A stretch of DNA of 64,000 bases from Eubacterium sp. (GTDB taxonomy: Bacteria > Bacillota > Clostridia > Oscillospirales > Acutalibacteraceae). The notes below the pieces were generated by a model. The model was not told where the DNA came from, did not search any database, and saw nothing but the letters and a program-made list of their open reading frames with translations. Position 1 is the first letter of the stretch, and every line of letters begins with the position of its first letter. Where the stretch lies: positions 62,001 through 126,000 of the forward strand of contig JAFSRN010000008.1 of assembly GCA_017446095.1 (NCBI GenBank), read 5' to 3'. The position numbers and the translations under genes are program-made. This document shows positions 57,590 through 64,000 of this stretch, piece by piece.

Positions 57590-58558
57590 ATGTCTTACCC
57601 CAAAGAGATATATTTAAATGCGGAACGCATACTTGAAAAACGCCGCGACAACGCGGTTATGGAAGCGAGTATGCGCGCCGAAGAAATAAAAAACGCAATC
57701 CCCGAAGTCGACGAGATTCAGAATAAGCTGTCAAGAATCGGGCTTGAGATTTCGCGGCTTTTTTTCTACAACGGCAACGCGGAAGAAAAGGTTGCCGAGC
57801 TGCGCCAAAAAAGCAAGGCACTCACAGATGAACGCGGCTGTATTCTTGCAAAAAACGGCTACAAGCCTGACGCTATGAGCCCCGAATACATCTGCCCCGT
57901 GTGCGAGGACAAGGGCTTTGTAAACGGCAGAATCTGCCAGTGCCACCGCCAGCTGCTCAAGGATTTGATGAAAGAGAATCTGCGCAGGGTTGCACCGCTT
58001 GACGACTGCACGTTTGAAAATTTTTATGTTGAAAAATACAGCGACCGGCCCGACGAAAACGGCATTATTCCGCGCGAGCGCGCAGGCAAAATCTACGACG
58101 CGGCACACAGGTACGCGCAGAACTTCAGCCTGCCGAGCAAAAACCTGCTGTTCCTCGGTGCAACGGGGCTGGGCAAAACCCACCTTTCGCTTGCGATTGC
58201 AAACGTTGCGGTTAACCGCGGCTACTATGTTTGCTATGGCACAAGCCAGAATATATGCGAGGATTTACAGTCTGAACAGTTTGGCAGGGACAGCGACATT
58301 GTTTACACAAAACGTCAGGTGCTTGACAGTGATTTGCTGATTATCGACGACCTCGGCACGGAAATCGACAGCCAGTATTCAATCGCTACATTATATAACA
58401 TTATTAACAGCAGAATTCTTGCAAAAAAGCCGACTATTATCAGCACCAACTACGAGCCGGCTGAGCTTTACAAAAAATACGACCAGCGAATTACAAGCCG
58501 CATCACAGGCGAGTACACGGCTATGCAGTTCCTCGGTTCGGACATAAGGAACGAGTAA
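57590..58558 (+). CDS. Helicase loader ATPase (DnaI/DnaC-like)
   Basis: The 322-residue protein loads the replicative helicase. The N-terminal part (about 1-130) is helical with a zinc-type motif CPVCEDKGFVNGRICQCH (near residues 103-120), typical of DnaI. The AAA+ domain has Walker A FLGATGLGKTHL near residues 185-196, Walker B LLIIDDLGTE near residues 247-256, sensor I TIISTNYEP and the arginine finger in ITSRITGEYT. It follows dnaD by 10 bp; the next gene overlaps its stop as TAATG. Confidence 0.94.
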   Translation: MSYPKEIYLNAERILEKRRDNAVMEASMRAEEIKNAIPEVDEIQNKLSRIGLEISRLFFYNGNAEEKVAELRQKSKALTDERGCILAKNGYKPDAMSPEYICPVCEDKGFVNGRICQCHRQLLKDLMKENLRRVAPLDDCTFENFYVEKYSDRPDENGIIPRERAGKIYDAAHRYAQNFSLPSKNLLFLGATGLGKTHLSLAIANVAVNRGYYVCYGTSQNICEDLQSEQFGRDSDIVYTKRQVLDSDLLIIDDLGTEIDSQYSIATLYNIINSRILAKKPTIISTNYEPAELYKKYDQRITSRITGEYTAMQFLGSDIRNE

Positions 58559-59004
58559 TGGGAAACAGAGCAGATAAAGCAAAAGAATTATTTATGAGCG
58601 GCTGCAACTGCAGCCAGGCGGTGCTGCTTGCGTTTGCGGACAAATACGGCATTGATGAAGATACCGCGCTGCGCATTGCGTCGTCCTTCGGCGGCGGCAT
58701 GGGCAGAAGCCGCGAGGTCTGCGGCGCGCTGTCGGGCATGCTTATGGTGTGCGGTATGGAAACGGGCAGCGCAGACGTTAAGGACACAGAGCAAAAGGCG
58801 GAAAACTACCGCGTTGCGCGCGAATTAATGGACGCGTTTCGCGCAGAAAACGGCTCAATCTACTGCCGCGACCTGCTTGGTCTGTCGCAGAACACAACGG
58901 AAAGCCACATCCCCGAAGCACGCACAGAAGCATATTACAAAAAGCGCCCCTGCGCAGAAATTGTGCACAGCGCTGCGCTGATATTAGAGGAAAAATTTGA
59001 ATGA
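58558..59004 (+). CDS. C_GCAxxG_C_C family redox-type protein
   Basis: The 148-residue protein fits the C_GCAxxG_C_C family. It has SGCNCSQAVLLAFADKYGID near residues 14-33, SSFGGGMGRSREVCGALSG near residues 42-60, and more distant Cys residues (YCRDLLG and RPCAEIVHSAA). The family is common in anaerobes, where it is thought to bind metal or act in electron transfer; no function is proven. It overlaps the dnaI-type gene by one base, but a role in replication is not implied. Confidence 0.9.
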   Translation: MGNRADKAKELFMSGCNCSQAVLLAFADKYGIDEDTALRIASSFGGGMGRSREVCGALSGMLMVCGMETGSADVKDTEQKAENYRVARELMDAFRAENGSIYCRDLLGLSQNTTESHIPEARTEAYYKKRPCAEIVHSAALILEEKFE

Positions 59005-59009
59005 TAATG

Positions 59010-59042
59010 TAGGGGCGGATTGAGAGTCCGCCCTTGTTTTTT
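59010..59042 (+). terminator. GTAGGGG hairpin acting as terminator
   Basis: GTAGGGGCGGATT...AGTCCGCCC is followed by TTGTTTTTTAT. It ends the dnaD operon on the plus strand and touches the stop codon of the convergent S1 gene. It belongs to the GTAGGG family seen at 33668, 37472 and 51332. Confidence 0.82.
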
Positions 59043-59955
59043 ATCCGAAAACCGTTTCTACCACTCTGTCTGCGCCGCTTGGCGAGTAGCGCCAATGCCT
59101 GATTGTGCCGGATGAAATGCGGTACTCAAGCGGCGGCTCTGCCTGCTTGGGGCAAACGTCGACAACCACAAGCTTAATCTTCATTCGCTCAGGGATAATC
59201 GACTTGATGAATACCGACACGCGCTGCCCTGCTTCGATTTGCGCACCGAGCTCGGCAAGCCCGGCGAGGTTGGGCGTGAGTTCCACAAACACGCCGTAAC
59301 TCTCCACGCTGCGCACGATGCCCGTAACCGTTTCTCCCACGAAAAATCGCGCCGCGTTTTCCTCCCACGTGCCAAGCAGCTCTTTGAGCGTAAAAGTCAG
59401 CTTGCCGTCGTCGCGGCTTTTGAGCGCACATTTAATCATTTCGCCCTCGTGCAGCCGCTCGCGCGGATGGCTGATGCGCGACACGGACAGCATATCAATA
59501 GGTATAAGGCTGTTGATACCGCAGCCGATATCGATAAACGCGCCAAACCCCTCAAGCCGCGTAACGCGCGCGTCGATTATTTCGCCGCAGGCAAGCAGGT
59601 TTATGTACTCATCAATGCACTGCAGCTGCGCCATTCTGCGCGACAGGATTATGGATTTTTTGCCGTCGCTTTCGCGCTGAAAGCCCACCACCCTGAAGCA
59701 CACGCGCTTGCCGACCTTTGATATCAGCGCAATATCGCGCACCGTGCCTTCAAGTATGCCGACTGCGCCCTCGCCGCGCGGAATTATCCCTTCGGCAAAG
59801 CCGATGTCAACGTGCAGGTTATGCTGCCTGTCGCACAGAAGCACCCTGCCCTCAAATATCTCCTTTGAATCTATCGCCGACTTCACGTCGCTGTAATCGC
59901 AAAACTCTGCAAGCAGGGCATCGTTTGCGCCCTCGGGGTAAAACTTCAAAATCAT
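59041..59955 (-). CDS. S1-domain RNA-binding protein (three S1-like repeats)
   Basis: The 304-residue protein has S1/OB-like repeats at about residues 35-105 (EGRVLLCDRQHNLHVDIGFA), 115-190 (GEIIDARVTRLEGFGAFIDI, ending GEMIKCALKSRDDGKLTF) and 205-275 (VGETVTGIVRSVESYGVFVE). It resembles Clostridial proteins annotated as S1 RNA-binding or 30S S1-like, but is shorter than ribosomal S1 and has no HMBPP reductase fusion. A role in mRNA binding or ribosome regulation is likely. It is monocistronic on the minus strand; the ribosome site is AAAGGA, close to the ATG. Confidence 0.88.
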   Translation of the reverse strand: MILKFYPEGANDALLAEFCDYSDVKSAIDSKEIFEGRVLLCDRQHNLHVDIGFAEGIIPRGEGAVGILEGTVRDIALISKVGKRVCFRVVGFQRESDGKKSIILSRRMAQLQCIDEYINLLACGEIIDARVTRLEGFGAFIDIGCGINSLIPIDMLSVSRISHPRERLHEGEMIKCALKSRDDGKLTFTLKELLGTWEENAARFFVGETVTGIVRSVESYGVFVELTPNLAGLAELGAQIEAGQRVSVFIKSIIPERMKIKLVVVDVCPKQAEPPLEYRISSGTIRHWRYSPSGADRVVETVFG

Positions 59956-60009
59956 CAGTCCTTTTTATTATTCGTACACTATTTATATGCCGCAAAATAA
60001 TTATTTATG

Positions 60010-60038
60010 TTGATAATGGCAAATGTTAGTGCTATAAT
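60010..60038 (+). promoter_or_regulatory. Promoter of the DUF951 gene
   Basis: TTGATA and TATAAT are separated by 17 nt. Confidence 0.8.
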
Positions 60039-60070
60039 ATATAAGATTATAAATTAAAAGATGTGATTTT

Positions 60071-60244
60071 ATGAACGTTAACGTTGGCGACAGACTGCTG
60101 ATGAAAAAGCCCCACCCCTGCGGCAGCAAGGAGTTTGAGGTGCTGCGAGTCGGCGTGGACTTTAAAATCCGCTGCACAGGCTGCGGACGCGAAGTTATGG
60201 TGCCGAGAAGTAAGATTGAGAAGAATATTAAAAGCGTTATTTAG
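60071..60244 (+). CDS. DUF951 small zinc-ribbon-like protein
   Basis: The 57-residue protein is a typical DUF951 member, a family common in Firmicutes and often near S6, GTPase YchF or chromosome-partition genes. It reads MNVNVGDRLLMKKPHPCGSK and then RCTGCGREVMVPRSKIEKNI. Three Cys in PCGS and CTGC form most of a zinc-ribbon-like site, though only three Cys are present. A DNA- or RNA-binding role is possible. The ribosome site AAGATGTG is weak. The stop TAG is the start of the following AGCTTTA array. Confidence 0.88.
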   Translation: MNVNVGDRLLMKKPHPCGSKEFEVLRVGVDFKIRCTGCGREVMVPRSKIEKNIKSVI

Positions 60245-60364
60245 CTTTAAGCTTTAAGCTTTAAGTTTTAAGCTTGAGGGTGGGCGTTGCCCACACCGAT
60301 TATAATAGCCGTGCGCAGCACCAAATAGCTTAACACTTAACACTTAACACTTAACACTTAAAAA
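60240..60364. repeat. Heptanucleotide-armed palindromic element, copy 4 (inverted core)
   Basis: The left arm is AGCTTTA repeated about five times and the right arm CTTAACA repeated about four and a half times, both with a strict 7-nt period. The core GGGTGGGCGTTGCCCACACC and ATTATAAT is the reverse orientation of that at 30158. The right arm ends about 7 bp before the prfA ribosome site. Confidence 0.8.
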
Positions 60365-60381
60365 CCCATATAGGAGTTACT

Positions 60382-61455
60382 ATGTTTGATAAATTATTGG
60401 AAGTGGAAAACAGGTACAACGAGGTGAACGAACTTGTCTGCAAGCCCGAGGTGGTTGCGGATATGGAGCAGTACACCAAGCTTATGCGCGAATTAAAGCA
60501 GCTTACACCTGTTGTGGAAAAATTCAGGGAATACAAAACCGCAAAGGAAACTTACGACGAGTCCAAGGAGATGCTCGGCGACTCATCGCTCGACGAAGAT
60601 TTTGCCGCTATGGTAAAGGACGAGTTTGAGCAGAGCAAAGAGGATATTGAGCGCATTTCCGAAGAACTTAAAATTCTGCTGCTTCCGCGCGACCCTAACG
60701 ATGACAAGAACGTTATTATCGAAATCCGCGGCGGCGCAGGCGGAGAGGAAAGCGCACTGTTTGCAGGCGTGCTTTACAGAATGTACAGTATGTACGCAGA
60801 GGCAAAGGGCTTTAAAACCGAAGTGCTTTCCGCTAACGAAACGGGGCTCGGCGGCTACAAGGAAATCAGCTTTTCCATAACCGGCGACGGCGCATATTCG
60901 CGCTTTAAGTTTGAATCGGGCGTTCACCGTGTTCAGCGCGTGCCGGAAACCGAGAGTCAGGGACGTATTCACACCTCAACCACCACGGTTGCCGTGCTGC
61001 CCGAAGCAGAGGAAATCGACTTTGAAATAAGCGATAAGGACTTGCAGATTGACACCTTCCGTTCAAGTGGCGCAGGCGGTCAGCATATCAACAAGACCTC
61101 GTCCGCAATCCGCATTACGCACCTGCCGACAGGCACGGTTGTTGAGTGCCAGGACGAGCGCTCACAGCACAAGAACAAGGAAAAAGCGCTTAAAGTGCTG
61201 CGCGCAAGACTGTACGACGCGGAAAAAGCAAAGCACGACGCGGAAATCGCCGGCGAGCGCAAGGCGCAGGTCGGCACAGGCGACCGCAGCGAAAGAATAC
61301 GCACATATAACTATCCGCAGGGCAGAGTGAGCGACCACCGCATCAACCTCACCCTTTACAAATTGGAACAGATACTAAACGGCGACCTTGACGAACTGAT
61401 TGACGCACTCATCACCGCAGACACAGCGGAGAAACTCAAGGCTTCGCAGGAGTAA
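60382..61455 (+). CDS. prfA: Peptide chain release factor 1
   Basis: RF1 reads UAA and UAG and triggers peptide release. The 357-residue length is typical. The GGQ motif is in [13 protein letters not shown] near residue 230, and the stop-codon recognition tripeptide PET follows [11 protein letters not shown] near residues 185-195, which marks RF1 and not RF2. The RF1-type end [14 protein letters not shown] is present. The GGAG ribosome site precedes ATG 60382. Its stop codon lies inside a GTAAAATGC/GCATTTTAC hairpin that starts the next repeat. Confidence 0.97.
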   Translation: MFDKLLEVENRYNEVNELVCKPEVVADMEQYTKLMRELKQLTPVVEKFREYKTAKETYDESKEMLGDSSLDEDFAAMVKDEFEQSKEDIERISEELKILLLPRDPNDDKNVIIEIRGGAGGEESALFAGVLYRMYSMYAEAKGFKTEVLSANETGLGGYKEISFSITGDGAYSRFKFESGVHRVQRVPETESQGRIHTSTTTVAVLPEAEEIDFEISDKDLQIDTFRSSGAGGQHINKTSSAIRITHLPTGTVVECQDERSQHKNKEKALKVLRARLYDAEKAKHDAEIAGERKAQVGTGDRSERIRTYNYPQGRVSDHRINLTLYKLEQILNGDLDELIDALITADTAEKLKASQE

Positions 61456-61519
61456 AATGCTTTGCATTTTACAGTGTCCAGATATCAGAATCCAGTATCC
61501 AGATACCAGAATCCAGATA
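61452..61519. repeat. Hairpin plus heptanucleotide array filling the prfA-sua5 junction
   Basis: GTAAAATGC TTT GCATTTTAC (61452-61472) holds the prfA stop. Seven units follow with a 7-nt period: CAGTGTC, CAGATAT, CAGAATC, CAGTATC, CAGATAC, CAGAATC and CAGATAT. The last unit runs into the ATG of the next gene. No ribosome site is visible in the stretch. Confidence 0.75.
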
Positions 61520-63087
61520 TGAAAACTTTACTGCTTTCGACAAGCGAACAGGACATAAGCGCTGCCGGTGCGATAATACGCAGCGGCGGTCTTGTTGCGT
61601 TCCCTACCGAAACGGTTTACGGTCTGGGCGCCAACGCGCTTGACGAAAACGCGGTAAAAAGCATCTACGCCGCGAAGGGAAGACCGAGCGACAATCCGCT
61701 GATTGTTCACGTTGCGAAAAAAGAGGACATCGCACCGCTTGTACAAGAGATTACGCCGCAGGCAAAGGCGCTGATTGACGCGTTCTTCCCCGCCCCGCTG
61801 ACGGTTATTCTGCCGAAGTCGGACATCATTCCGAACGCGACAAGCGGCGGGCTTGGCACGGTTGCAATCCGTATGCCGCAAAACGAAGTTGCGCGCGCTG
61901 TGATTGCCGCCGCAGGCGTTCCCGTTGCCGCGCCGAGCGCGAACACAAGCGGACTGCCGTCGCCCACAAAGGCAAAGTACGTTATTGACGATATGTTCGG
62001 CAAGGTAGACGCGATTATTGACGGCGGCGACTGCGCGGTGGGCGTTGAGTCAACGGTTATCACGCTTGCTACGGACACACCCACAATCCTGCGCCCCGGC
62101 GCGATTACCAAAGAGATGATTGAAAGCGTTATAGGCAAGGTGGAAATTGCCTCCGCCGTGCTTGGCGAACTTGGCGAAAACGAAACCGCCGCTTCGCCCG
62201 GAATGAAGTACAAGCACTACGCCCCGAAGGCGGAAATTGTGATTGTTGACGCGGACAAAACGGCGTACGAAAACTTTGTTAACACGCGCGAAAATGCGTT
62301 TGCGCTCTGCTTTGACGACGATAATGTCACCATACCGCACATAACCTACGGCAGCGAAAGTGACGACAGCGAACAGGCGCGCGAGCTGTTTGACGCGCTG
62401 CGCAAGCTTGACGAAATCGGTGCACGGCGAGTTTATGCCAGAATGCCGCACAAGGACGGCGTGGCTATGGCAGTCTATAACAGACTTATCCGCGCGGCGG
62501 CGTTTCGCGTAATTGACCTGAAAAAGCCGTTCACCATCGGGCTTACGGGCGCAACAGGCGCAGGCAAGGGCTACGTTTGCGAACAGCTGAAAGCCAGGGG
62601 CTTTAACATAATTGATACAGACAAAATCGCGCGCGAAGTTGTGCAAAAGGGTTCGCCTCTTCTTACAGAACTTGCCGCAACCTTTGGAGGCGACATAATA
62701 AAAAACGGCGAGCTTGACCGTGCGCTGCTTGCAGAGCGCGCCTTTGCAGACAAGTCGCAGACCGCAAAGTTAAACGCAATTATGCACCCTGCCATTATCA
62801 AGCGGTGCATCGAACTTGCAGACGGTCTTACGGTGCTTGACGCGCCGCAACTGTTTGAAGCTAACGCCCAGGATAAGTGCTACAAAATTGTTGCCGTTAC
62901 CGCACCGAAAGAGTTGCGCATTAAGCGCATTACTGCACGCGACGGCATAACTGCAGAGCAGGCAAAACAGCGCGTTGCCGTTCAGTTTGACGACGAATAC
63001 TACAAAGCGCACAGCGACTTTGTAATCGTAAACGACGGCGGCGATATAACAGGACAAATCAATAACATTTTGGATACAATATTATAA
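61519..63087 (+). CDS. Fusion of threonylcarbamoyl-AMP synthase (Sua5/YrdC) and dephospho-CoA kinase (CoaE)
   Basis: The 522-residue protein joins two enzymes. Residues 1-330 are Sua5-type: GGLVAFPTETVYGLGANA, KGRPSDNPLIVHV, VAAPSANTSGLPSPT, then the Sua5 linker with PGMKYKHYAPKAEI and a C-terminal Sua5 domain. This makes the intermediate for t6A37 in tRNA. Residues 340-522 are CoaE: Walker A GLTGATGAGKGYV, DTDKIAREVV, HPAIIKRC and the lid with IKRITARDGI. This is the last step of CoA synthesis. The start ATG 61519 begins MKTLLLST, as in Sua5, but no ribosome site precedes it; a heptamer array abuts the codon. A longer in-frame ATG at 61462 would translate the repeats. Confidence 0.92.
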   Translation: MKTLLLSTSEQDISAAGAIIRSGGLVAFPTETVYGLGANALDENAVKSIYAAKGRPSDNPLIVHVAKKEDIAPLVQEITPQAKALIDAFFPAPLTVILPKSDIIPNATSGGLGTVAIRMPQNEVARAVIAAAGVPVAAPSANTSGLPSPTKAKYVIDDMFGKVDAIIDGGDCAVGVESTVITLATDTPTILRPGAITKEMIESVIGKVEIASAVLGELGENETAASPGMKYKHYAPKAEIVIVDADKTAYENFVNTRENAFALCFDDDNVTIPHITYGSESDDSEQARELFDALRKLDEIGARRVYARMPHKDGVAMAVYNRLIRAAAFRVIDLKKPFTIGLTGATGAGKGYVCEQLKARGFNIIDTDKIAREVVQKGSPLLTELAATFGGDIIKNGELDRALLAERAFADKSQTAKLNAIMHPAIIKRCIELADGLTVLDAPQLFEANAQDKCYKIVAVTAPKELRIKRITARDGITAEQAKQRVAVQFDDEYYKAHSDFVIVNDGGDITGQINNILDTIL

Positions 63088-63100
63088 CGGGGGTATAATT

Positions 63101-64000
63101 ATGAGCGAAAAAACAAAGCAACTCAAAGATATGCTGTTTAACAAAAAGGAAAACGCAATCGACTTTATGTCCACAGATGAACTTGCCGTTTGCGACGAAT
63201 TTTGCGAGGGCTACAAGGAATTCCTTTTTGAATGCAAAACCGAGCGCGAAGTTGCCGCGTGGGTTGAGAACATTGCCGTTAACAACGGTTTTGTTAAGTT
63301 TGACGAATTCGGCGAGCCGCTTGCCGCAGGCGACAAGGTTTACTACGCAAACAGAGGCAAGGCGATTATCCTTTGCGTTAAAGGCAAAAGAAGCATTAAA
63401 GACGGCGTTCGCATTTCCGCAGCGCACATCGACTCGCCGCGCATCGACCTCAAGCAATGCCCGATTTATGAGCAGGACGGCTTGGGACTGTTTAAAACAC
63501 ACTACTACGGCGGCATTAAAAAGTACCAGTGGACGGCTATTCCGCTGTCGCTGCACGGCAGAATCTGCAAAAACGACGGTACCTTTGTTGACGTAAAAAT
63601 CGGCGAAACGGCAGACGAGCCGAAGTTCTGCATTACCGATATTCTGCCGCACCTCGGCAAAGAGCAGATGCAGCGCAAAACCAACGAAATCGTGCAGGGC
63701 GAAGAGCTTAACGTAGTTATCGGCTCGCGCCCGTTCAAGGACGACGATGAAAGCGAGCGCATCAAACTCAACCTGCTTTCACTCCTCTACGAAAAATACG
63801 GCATTGTTGAGCGCGACTTCCTGTCCGCCGAGCTTGAGCTTGTGCCTGCGTTCACGGTTGATGATATCGGCTTTGACCGCTCGCTCATCGGCGGCTACGG
63901 CCACGACGACAGGGTTTGCGCATACCCCGCGCTGCAGGCGATTCTTGATATTGACGAAGCGCCCGAATACACCGCAATCACCGTGCTGACAGACAAGGAA
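63101..64000 (+). CDS. M18 family aminopeptidase (3' end cut by window edge)
   Basis: M18 enzymes are cobalt- or zinc-dependent aminopeptidases (the ApeA/DAP family) that act on acidic or neutral N-terminal residues. The 300 visible residues include RISAAHIDSPRIDLKQ near residues 103-118, with the metal-binding His and Asp, and LIGGYGHDDRVCAYPALQA near residues 261-279, the second metal region. The catalytic EE and DSVH-type motifs lie beyond the edge. It starts at ATG 63101, 13 bp after the Sua5-CoaE gene, behind a GGGGG ribosome site, in the prfA transcription direction. Confidence 0.93.
   Translation, partial: MSEKTKQLKDMLFNKKENAIDFMSTDELAVCDEFCEGYKEFLFECKTEREVAAWVENIAVNNGFVKFDEFGEPLAAGDKVYYANRGKAIILCVKGKRSIKDGVRISAAHIDSPRIDLKQCPIYEQDGLGLFKTHYYGGIKKYQWTAIPLSLHGRICKNDGTFVDVKIGETADEPKFCITDILPHLGKEQMQRKTNEIVQGEELNVVIGSRPFKDDDESERIKLNLLSLLYEKYGIVERDFLSAELELVPAFTVDDIGFDRSLIGGYGHDDRVCAYPALQAILDIDEAPEYTAITVLTDKE

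Noticed and set aside
60329..60364. CRISPR-like short direct repeats
   Set aside because: The repeats are contiguous 7-mers without spacers and no cas gene is in the window.

Overview
The window reads as chromosome of a low- to mid-GC Gram-positive anaerobe, most likely class Clostridia and plausibly an uncultured gut Oscillospirales/Ruminococcaceae lineage. Supporting signs are MurT-GatD, Mini-III ribonuclease next to Obg, a DnaD/DnaI-type helicase loader, LexA, a BMP-type nucleoside transporter, PlsY, CsoR, strong GGAGG ribosome sites and many consensus sigma-A promoters. The genus is inferred from gene content only. I see no phage, integrase, transposase, CRISPR array or rRNA operon.

Layout. 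1-4.6 kb (minus): gatD/murT, a stand-alone four-helix (23S intervening-sequence type) ORF with a repeat-rich leader, tRNA-Val, mrnC, obgE and a small membrane protein. 4.8-7 kb: small genes, then divergent DUF1858 and DUF1846 genes with consensus promoters. 7-13 kb (minus): an eight-gene run led by lexA (mrp, dCMP deaminase, HAD phosphatase, anchored protein, degV, birA, small membrane protein). 13-14.4 kb: tRNA-Met, tRNA-Glu, a NADAR protein and a decayed lipoprotein gene. 14.4-16.8 kb: sfp-like gene, plsY and a second degV. 16.9-22.5 kb (minus): a secreted LRR protein and a cell-surface O-acylation cassette (SGNH, DUF4358, MBOAT, DHHW). 22.7-24.4 kb: exo/endonuclease-phosphatase and a solitary HypB-like GTPase. 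24.4-30.9 kb (minus): BMP lipoprotein, ABC transporter and hpt, with xpt just upstream, forming a nucleoside uptake and purine salvage block. 31-34.7 kb: orphan solute-binding protein divergent from ilvA-ridA, then a SpoU-family rRNA methyltransferase. 34.7-37.5 kb: a P-type-ATPase-like membrane protein without the catalytic aspartate, overlapping a CGEC thioredoxin gene. 37.5-46.9 kb (minus): LRR protein with a dockerin-like end, a giant Ig-like/FIVAR surface protein and a PAS protein. 47-59 kb: purL, csoR, a membrane-bound Xre regulator, an anchored protein, pduL, a family-4 uracil-DNA glycosylase, tRNA-Gly, the dnaD-dnaI pair, a C_GCAxxG_C_C protein and an S1 protein. 60-64 kb: DUF951, prfA, a Sua5-CoaE fusion and a truncated M18 aminopeptidase.

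The most unusual features are (1) the pseudo-P-type ATPase coupled to a thioredoxin; (2) intergenic short tandem repeats with a 7-nt period in at least eleven places, some around a shared palindromic core and several supplying the stop codon of the gene they follow; (3) a second hairpin family bounded by GTAGGG and CCCTAC; and (4) modules behind two tRNA genes that carry an inverted T-arm fragment and a copy of the tRNA 3' end. Items 2-4 look like small non-autonomous repeats that shape transcript ends and gene junctions.
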